A DNA stretch of 9,023 bases from positions 1-9,023 of the forward strand of contig JBLHKS010000267.1 of assembly GCA_047620505.1 (NCBI GenBank). The letters are read 5' to 3'. Positions 1-5,444 of the stretch are shown here, one piece after another. Both the position numbers and the translations under genes were made by a program. Numbering within the stretch: position 1 is the stretch's first letter; every line of letters starts with the position of its first letter. The notes beneath the pieces are model-generated. The model was not told the origin of the DNA and did not search any database. It saw only the letters and a program-made list of their open reading frames with translations. This stretch comes from JBLHKS01 sp047620505 (GTDB lineage Bacteria; Verrucomicrobiota; Verrucomicrobiia; Verrucomicrobiales; DEV007).

Positions 1-1664
1 CCGAGGTCTCGCGCGAGCCGACTCGCGCGCCGGGGATCGACCCGGTTGCTCACGTCCTGGTCGTTGATTCGACCGCTCCACTTGTTCTTCATGAACTCGT
101 AGCGCAGGTAAAGCGGAGATTCTCCGAGCATTTGGCGGTCGATCCCGCGAACCGCAAGTAGATCAAAATTCGGTAGCTTTTTGCTGCGCCAGCGGATCGG
201 ATGCATCGGTGCGTTAACGCTTAAAAATGCCGGATCAATCGAGTAAATAAACGGCGAACCCTCATAGTTTGCGTTTAGAAAAATATTGGTCGGCGAAATC
301 CCGAACCGCAGGGTTTTGGTCTCAATCTCCGATTGCGGTTTCACGATTTTCTCAGGATCCAGGCCATTTTCGCGCGCTTCTTTGACCTTGCCTTTGAATT
401 CCAGTAGTTCGTCGGGATCGACTTTCGCTGTTGTGATAGCGATCGTTGCAAGTGGCTTAGTCAGGCCGAATTCGTCGAGCCGCGAGGCCGTGTCGGACGC
501 AAACTCAACAATCAGCTCTTCGTTCAGGGCCGCGATAAGATCGTCGATCTTCTGCGTGTCGGCCGGCTGCGGTTGACCGCCGAAAGCAACGTACCAACGA
601 ATGCCGTCGTGAACCATTTCGGCTCCGAGCTTGCCCGGGCTTTTGATTTCGATCCGAACGACGTCGTCCTTCTTGAAATCGCCCAAGAATGGATGACGAA
701 GCTGGTTAATCGTCGCCGGGAGTCGCCTAACGAAGTCGCTTGTGAGTTCGAAGACCGCGTTTCGGCCGGAAACGCTCACGGTCATCTTGTCGGGGGTGTC
801 GCTGAGGATGTCCGCCTGACGAAAAATGAGCTCGATCGGCTCGCCGCCTTGCGGACGGAGGATGAAGACGGCTGTATTTTCATCGAGAGCTTCGGTGGGC
901 GCAATCGCAGGCGGTTCATCGACGATTGTAGACGCACGGAGATTTGTGATTTCGTCAATGATCAGATAGGCAATTTCGTCGTTCGCCCGCGCCTGAAGCG
1001 GCTTGAGAACCGACCAGATTGGGGCATCCGGTTCACGAGCCAATTCGATCTCGCCGGAGGCCGTCCTCATGACATAAGACTCGATTGCTCCTGGATGAAA
1101 GCGGATCAGATTTCGATCACGCAAGGCATCAATCGGGTCCTCCAGAAACTGCCGCGCTCGCGAATCGACAATATAGACGTCAGGCCGATCTGAAATGCTG
1201 GGCGTGCGAAGGTAAGTTGCGCCGTTGAACGCCGATTCGGCACCAAAAATCAGCTCAATCGGCTCCGCCTTGCCGCCGAATTCGAGAACCGCGGTGATCG
1301 ATTCCGCATCGCTGAATCCGAGTTTGTCGAGCGTCGGGCCGTCTTCGACACCGATTTCGTCTCGATCGATCGTTTCTCTGATTACGAGGTTGGACAGCTC
1401 CATTAGAAGCCGCGCGGTCAGCTCTGGATCGATTCGGTCGCTGATCGGCTTCGTCAATCTCCAGCCATCATCGGAACTCTCGAGGACGAATTCTCCCGCT
1501 GGGCTTGTCACTCTGATTTTCGAAATCGACTCGGCCGAAATCGGCGCGATGAGCTTGGAGAGGAAAGCTGCCTCCATGCTTGTGGGCAGGAACCGCTCGT
1601 AAAAACCGACGAAAGCCGCCAGTGCGATCGCCAAGCTTGCCAGAGCGATGGTTGCCTTTTTCAT
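1..1664 (-). CDS. DUF4340 domain-containing membrane-anchored protein (3' end outside window)
   Basis: Fourth gene of the ABC/GldG operon. I translated this frame by hand: it is open for 554 codons from the ATG at 1664 and has no stop before the window edge, so the C-terminus is missing. Residues 1-22 form an N-terminal membrane anchor or signal (MKKATIALASLAIALAAFVG), followed by a large soluble, probably periplasmic region. The segment around W68 (DDGWRLTKPISDRID), followed by a helix, is typical of DUF4340. The same unit recurs around W217, W357 and W529, each time followed by a helix such as DPELTARLLMEL or DTQKIDDLIAAL. EPIELIF occurs twice, at 134-140 and 275-281. The start lies 31 bases after the GldG-like stop and has no clear Shine-Dalgarno sequence. 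DUF4340 proteins commonly sit beside GldG-type ABC genes; their biochemical role is unknown. Family assignment is fairly sure, function is not. Confidence 0.85.
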   Translation of the reverse strand, partial: MKKATIALASLAIALAAFVGFYERFLPTSMEAAFLSKLIAPISAESISKIRVTSPAGEFVLESSDDGWRLTKPISDRIDPELTARLLMELSNLVIRETIDRDEIGVEDGPTLDKLGFSDAESITAVLEFGGKAEPIELIFGAESAFNGATYLRTPSISDRPDVYIVDSRARQFLEDPIDALRDRNLIRFHPGAIESYVMRTASGEIELAREPDAPIWSVLKPLQARANDEIAYLIIDEITNLRASTIVDEPPAIAPTEALDENTAVFILRPQGGEPIELIFRQADILSDTPDKMTVSVSGRNAVFELTSDFVRRLPATINQLRHPFLGDFKKDDVVRIEIKSPGKLGAEMVHDGIRWYVAFGGQPQPADTQKIDDLIAALNEELIVEFASDTASRLDEFGLTKPLATIAITTAKVDPDELLEFKGKVKEARENGLDPEKIVKPQSEIETKTLRFGISPTNIFLNANYEGSPFIYSIDPAFLSVNAPMHPIRWRSKKLPNFDLLAVRGIDRQMLGESPLYLRYEFMKNKWSGRINDQDVSNRVDPRRASRLARDL

Positions 1665-1695
1665 CGGGTCAAAAGAGGTTTCAGGCCAGCAGCTG

Positions 1696-3180
1696 CTAGT
1701 TTCGGCGCATGGTCCAGACGAAGATTCCCAACAAGAGAGTCAATCCGGGGAGAATCCAGAGAACCAACCAGGTGATCGCCGTTTTTTCACTGTCATCCAG
1801 CACCACCGCGTAGCGCGTAGGTTCCTTGGGTAAAATTCCCTGCAAATGCGGGCGGTCCAGAAGCCAGTTCAGGCTCGACATCACAAAGTCGCTGCGGATT
1901 TTTTGTCGCTTCTGACCGCCCGAAAGAATCGTCGGATTGCTAACGACTACCATCCGCTGAGTCGCGACTCGGAGGTTTGGATCGTCAACCGCGCCGCGTT
2001 CGATTGCCGCGCCAAGATAAAGCGGCGAGTGATGGTCATCGCGGTCACGCAAGAATTTTTCGGTGCCTGCGTGGTCGATTTCGCCCCAGAATTTCAGATC
2101 GGCGACGAGCAACGGAGTCAGGTGAATGTTTTTGTTCCTGACAAAATCGGCCGATGGTAAAAGCTGAAGCGATTGGCTTCTTCCGCCTAACGGAATCGCC
2201 ATGCCGCGCAGTTCGTGGGTGATCGGCGAGTCTTCCCGGATCAACGCGGGTACGTTGAAAGTCGTCTGGATCGATCCGCCTGCCGCGCCGCCTGCGTAGA
2301 GAATTCGGTCATCGCGCGGAACTACGCCTAAGCCTCGAAGCATCGTGTGAAGCTCTGGAGTCGGCGAATCCGGATCAAGCGCGAGGAAAATCGAGCCGCG
2401 TTCACTGTTCCAGAATTCCTGAATCAATGCGAGTTCGTCTGGAGTTGGATCGGATTTCGGAGCGGCGATGATCAAAGTGTCTGCATCCTTCGGAATGCCG
2501 CCTGTGTCGCTCAAATCAATGAAATCCACGACCGCATTCTGGCGGTTTGCGAGGGTGCGAATCTCAGCAGCTGCTTCAGCAAGATAGTCTTGCCGCTGGT
2601 AGCCCTTAACGATATAGATTTTGCGCTGACGATCTCCGGTAACCTCGACCATTGCAGCCGTCAGGGCGATTTCGCCGTTGAAACTGACTACAAAATCACC
2701 TTGGGCGCGCGTCGCGAGATCGAGGTCCTCCAGCGTTCTCAATCGATCGCCGTTAGCCACGAGGATCATGTTTCGATCGAGAGTGACCTTGTATTTTTCC
2801 TTCAGCTCGCTTGCTCGATTCGGAAACCGCGCTGGGTCGACCACTTCGACTCGAACATGGCCATCGCTGTGGACTCGGTATTCGTCTGCGAGAGCGCGGA
2901 TGTCATCGAGAAGGCCTTTGTCCGAATCTCTGGTGAAAGCGATGACGACGTGCACTTCGGAGTCGAGACTAGAGAGGAAATTCGTGGTAACCGATGAGAG
3001 GGTGAACTTCCCAGAGCGGGTGAGGTCAATTCGATCGTAATGCCGGCAACTGAGATAGTTGACGAGATAAAAGATTACGAAAACGGCCAGCAACTGAACC
3101 GCGACGTGAATCGCGATCGGCAAGCGCTTGATAGAACGCTGTTCGGTGTTGCCTTTTGGCTCTGTATTTTCTTCGGACAT
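1696..3180 (-). CDS. GldG-like ABC transporter auxiliary membrane protein
   Basis: Encodes 494 residues from the ATG at 3180. An in-frame upstream ATG at 3270 would add 30 residues lying inside the permease gene, so I reject it. A cytoplasmic N-terminus of about 20 residues is followed by a helix at about 22-43, then the GldG hallmark RIDLTRSGKFTLS (about 50-62). A large extracytoplasmic region contains GLLDDIRALADEY (89-101), in the position of the conserved helix of the GldG/ABC-auxiliary family, and alternating strands and helices. A second membrane helix lies at about 468-489, ending in WTMRRN. This two-helix topology with a long periplasmic domain matches GldG-type proteins, known in Bacteroidota as partners of the GldA/GldF ABC transporter in gliding. 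The gene starts 10 bases after the permease stop, which supports co-transcription and a shared complex. Gliding itself is not implied here. No obvious Shine-Dalgarno sequence. Confidence 0.85.
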   Translation of the reverse strand: MSEENTEPKGNTEQRSIKRLPIAIHVAVQLLAVFVIFYLVNYLSCRHYDRIDLTRSGKFTLSSVTTNFLSSLDSEVHVVIAFTRDSDKGLLDDIRALADEYRVHSDGHVRVEVVDPARFPNRASELKEKYKVTLDRNMILVANGDRLRTLEDLDLATRAQGDFVVSFNGEIALTAAMVEVTGDRQRKIYIVKGYQRQDYLAEAAAEIRTLANRQNAVVDFIDLSDTGGIPKDADTLIIAAPKSDPTPDELALIQEFWNSERGSIFLALDPDSPTPELHTMLRGLGVVPRDDRILYAGGAAGGSIQTTFNVPALIREDSPITHELRGMAIPLGGRSQSLQLLPSADFVRNKNIHLTPLLVADLKFWGEIDHAGTEKFLRDRDDHHSPLYLGAAIERGAVDDPNLRVATQRMVVVSNPTILSGGQKRQKIRSDFVMSSLNWLLDRPHLQGILPKEPTRYAVVLDDSEKTAITWLVLWILPGLTLLLGIFVWTMRRN

Positions 3181-3190
3181 CGATCGGTCG

Positions 3191-3952
3191 TCAGGCGCGC
3201 CAGCGGCGGAATTCCAGAACGTAATAGGTAAGGAGGAAAAACAGGAGCGCGAAGCTGGAATAATAAACAATCACCCGAGTGTCGATCAGACCCTGGGTAA
3301 AGTAGCGAAGATGATAAATCGTAGAAACGTAGCCGATCTTCTGGATCGCCGCGGCTTTGAAATCCGGGTCTTCGATCAATTCCGGAATGTAGCCGATAAA
3401 AAAGTGAAGCATCACGAGGCAGAAGCCCGCAACTCCTGCGATAATCTGGTTTGATGTCAGCGAAGAAGCGAAACAGCCGATCGCAACGTTAAACAAACCG
3501 AGTAAAAACAGAATCAAATAGGCTCCAAACAGCGCGCCACCCGTGAAAGCCCCTTCTGAGCCGGAAATCATCTCAAACAGTAGAAAGTTCAATAAACTCG
3601 GCAGCCAGACGATGCAGTAAAAGACCAGCGCGGCTACATATTTGGCTGCGAGAACGCTAGCGGTGCTGATCGGCGCGGTCATCAAAGACTCGAGAGTTCC
3701 CAACTTCTTTTCTTCGGCAAAAAGCCGCATCGTGATCAGCGGGAAGATCACGAAGTAGACCATCCAGAACGAGTTTGAGTTAAAAGTGTAATAGATCAGG
3801 CTTACTGAGTTAACCTTTCCGCTCATTCCTTCGAGCGAGAACGTGAATGCGATCCCGCTCAGCACCATGACCAAAGCCATCACGACCCAAGCAAGAGGCG
3901 AAACGAAGAAGCTGCGTAGTTCTTTAACGAACAGAATGTAGAACGTTCGCAT
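3191..3952 (-). CDS. ABC-2 type transporter permease (GldF-like)
   Basis: Encodes 253 residues. The ATG at 3952 overlaps the ATPase stop by one base (TGATG), a junction typical of translational coupling. A longer frame starting at 4033 would overlap the ATPase gene by 81 bases and adds polar, arginine-rich sequence, so I chose MRTFYILFVKEL. Six hydrophobic segments are visible at about 17-40, 57-77, 101-125, 139-160, 169-188 and 227-246. The cytoplasmic motif between segments 2 and 3, EEKKLGTLESLMTAPIS (80-96), is the conserved signature of GldF-like ABC-2 permeases and contacts the ATPase. The tail YYVLEFRRWRA is short and basic. It should form the membrane channel driven by the ATPase encoded just upstream. 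The substrate cannot be read from the sequence. A GGAG lies about 13 bases before the ATG, rather far for a normal ribosome binding site. Confidence 0.92.
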   Translation of the reverse strand: MRTFYILFVKELRSFFVSPLAWVVMALVMVLSGIAFTFSLEGMSGKVNSVSLIYYTFNSNSFWMVYFVIFPLITMRLFAEEKKLGTLESLMTAPISTASVLAAKYVAALVFYCIVWLPSLLNFLLFEMISGSEGAFTGGALFGAYLILFLLGLFNVAIGCFASSLTSNQIIAGVAGFCLVMLHFFIGYIPELIEDPDFKAAAIQKIGYVSTIYHLRYFTQGLIDTRVIVYYSSFALLFFLLTYYVLEFRRWRA

Positions 3953-4890
3953 CAGTTTTTGGCGGCTCCGGTTACTTCGGCAAACACGTCTTCGAGAGTG
4001 ACCGAATGGCTCTTCAATTCGCGCAACGGCCACTTGTTTTTGAGCGATAAATCATAAACGGCGTCCCGGACGTCGGCGTTCGCCGCACAGCGAAGTTCAA
4101 ACTTCACCCATTCTTCGTCTTCGTTCGCTAATTCGATGCGCTTAACGCCACTGATCGACTTGAGCTGATTCTGAAGCCGATCGCGAGGGCCTTTCATTTC
4201 GACGGTCACCAATCCGGCGGTTCGAGACTGCGAAATCAATGATTTTGGCGAATCGGACGCCTTGATTTTGCCTTTATCGATGATGATGACGCGGTCGCAG
4301 GTCTGTTCGACCTCGTAAAGAATATGGGTCGAGAGCAGGATCGTGTGTTGCTTGCCCAAGCTCTTGATCAGCTCGCGAACCGATCGAATCTGGTTCGGAT
4401 CGAGGCCGTTTGTCGGCTCATCGAGAATCAGCAGCTGCGGATCGTGAACGAGCGCATCCGCAAGACCGACTCGCTGCCGATATCCCTTTGAAAGGCTGCC
4501 GATCATCTTGCGGCGAACGTCCGTCAACCCGCAGGTTTCCATGACTTTGCCGACTCGAGAGCGCATATCCGAGCCGCGAAGACCCTTGAGTTTGCCTCGG
4601 AATTGAAGATATTCCTTCACCCGCATGTCGGTGTAGAGCGGGACATTTTCCGGCATGTAACCGATTTGCCGACGCGCCGCGATCGAGTCCCGAAACACGT
4701 CGTGGCCGGCGATACTCGCGAATCCGGAAGTCGCCGCGAGATACCCGGTCAAAATCCGCATCGTCGTCGATTTCCCAGCCCCATTTGGCCCGAGAAATCC
4801 CACGATTTCGCCCTTTTTTACCTCAAATGAGATGCCGTCTACAGCAATTTTGCCGCCGTAGCTCTTGTTGAGGTCCTGGACTTGTATCAT
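3952..4890 (-). CDS. ABC transporter ATP-binding protein (GldA-like)
   Basis: Encodes 312 residues from the ATG at 4890 (MIQVQDLNKSYGG). The frame stays open to an ATG at 5187, but those 99 extra residues are low in hydrophobics and lie over the intergenic region, so they are rejected. All nucleotide-binding elements are present: Walker A GPNGAGKST (34-42), ABC signature LSKGY (133-137), Walker B LLILDE (153-158), D-loop GLDP (162-165) and H-loop STH (H189). The Q-loop position reads GYMPEN (77-82), with glutamate instead of glutamine; this is usual for the GldA/NatA-type subgroup and not a defect. Beyond about residue 225 there is a C-terminal regulatory segment of the ABC-2 exporter type ending in LEDVFAEVT. 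The protein hydrolyses ATP at the inner face of the membrane to power the GldF-like permease. It is the first gene of the operon, with a possible promoter at 4947-4975. Confidence 0.95.
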   Translation of the reverse strand: MIQVQDLNKSYGGKIAVDGISFEVKKGEIVGFLGPNGAGKSTTMRILTGYLAATSGFASIAGHDVFRDSIAARRQIGYMPENVPLYTDMRVKEYLQFRGKLKGLRGSDMRSRVGKVMETCGLTDVRRKMIGSLSKGYRQRVGLADALVHDPQLLILDEPTNGLDPNQIRSVRELIKSLGKQHTILLSTHILYEVEQTCDRVIIIDKGKIKASDSPKSLISQSRTAGLVTVEMKGPRDRLQNQLKSISGVKRIELANEDEEWVKFELRCAANADVRDAVYDLSLKNKWPLRELKSHSVTLEDVFAEVTGAAKN

Positions 4891-4946
4891 GAGGCGCCGG
4901 AGGGCGATGAAAGAGTTTTCGGTCGTGTCTGGAGGGAAGCCGCCAA

Positions 4947-4975
4947 CTCTTAGCGTGTGTCGATTCAATTGACAA
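4947..4975 (-). promoter_or_regulatory. candidate sigma70-type promoter of the ABC operon
   Basis: On the minus strand TTGTCA (4970-4975, five of six matches to the -35 consensus) is followed after 17 bases by TAAGAG (4947-4952, three of six matches to the -10 consensus). It would start transcription about 50 bases before the ATPase ATG, a sensible leader length, and it lies after the stop of the ICMT-like relic. The -10 match is poor and promoter consensus in this phylum is not well known, so this is only a candidate. Confidence 0.3.
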
Positions 4976-5024
4976 GATCGAAGCCGAAAATCTGGAAAGA
5001 TTTTGTGATTCTGGGCGTTGCGGT

Positions 5025-5279
5025 TCAACTCGCGGATGCGGTTTCGCGGATTTCGCGCCGAATTCGAACGATCGAAAGCGGCACGAGGAGCGCGGCGAAC
5101 AAGGCCAGCCCGATCCAGCTCTGGCACATGAAAACATGGCCGAAAATCGCCAACAGAAAGCCGATTTCGGCTGGATGTCGGATCCAAGCATAAATTCCGT
5201 CGTTTTCGATCGGGTGATTGCAGGCCAGTTCGGTGTCGTCGCGAAATCGCTCATTTGTGGCCTGAATTCGTATAACCGA
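5025..5279 (-). pseudogene. C-terminal remnant of an ICMT-like membrane methyltransferase
   Basis: In the gap between the cytochrome-domain gene and the ABC operon, one minus-strand frame reads 84 residues that look like the second half of an isoprenylcysteine carboxyl methyltransferase/PEMT-like integral membrane protein. Visible elements are VIRIQA (2-7), NHPIENDGIYAWIRHPAEIG (21-40) with the family's G-Y-x-x-x-RHP motif, then two hydrophobic stretches at about 39-51 and 55-72, and RIRREIRE (72-79). Intact members (typically 150-220 residues) have membrane helices before this region and an E-E...Y-x-x-Y tail after it. Both are missing: a stop comes at 5025-5027, and upstream the frame is polar, lacks ATG, GTG or TTG, and is closed by a TAA at 5430-5432. 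The other two frames upstream do not supply the missing helices. I read it as a decayed gene; a small protein using a rare start codon is the less likely alternative. Confidence 0.5.
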
Positions 5280-5444
5280 GGGATCATGATCGCTCGATTT
5301 CGTCTTGGACCTCGGAGAATCAGGCTGCTGGAATGGCTCACCGTCATTTCCACGGGTCCAGCGCTTTTCAATTTTACGAGACGCCGGGAACGGTTTCCGG
5401 TCGATCGCCAGAGGCCTGGGATTTCCCCTTTAATCAAGCTCTGC

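Noticed and set aside
573..1193. Long plus-strand open frame of 206 codons
   Set aside because: It lies opposite the DUF4340 gene, whose minus-strand frame has DUF4340 motifs, a membrane anchor and repeats. The plus frame shows no recognisable domain and is a shadow.
3181..3270. N-terminal extension of the GldG-like protein to an ATG at 3270
   Set aside because: The extra 30 residues lie within the permease gene and lack homology to the family. The ATG at 3180 gives the expected short cytoplasmic N-terminus before the first helix.
5384..5400. Hairpin (seven-base arms, three-base loop) considered as a terminator for the cytochrome-domain gene
   Set aside because: In the minus-strand transcript one stem pair becomes A-C and no run of U follows, so it does not meet the pattern of an intrinsic terminator.
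4823..5437. Minus-strand open frame of 204 codons spanning the intergenic gap and the start of the ABC ATPase
   Set aside because: The composition is rich in Ser, Arg and Pro with no hydrophobic pattern, and it overlaps the ATPase start in another frame. The ICMT-like sequence lies in a different frame of the same DNA.
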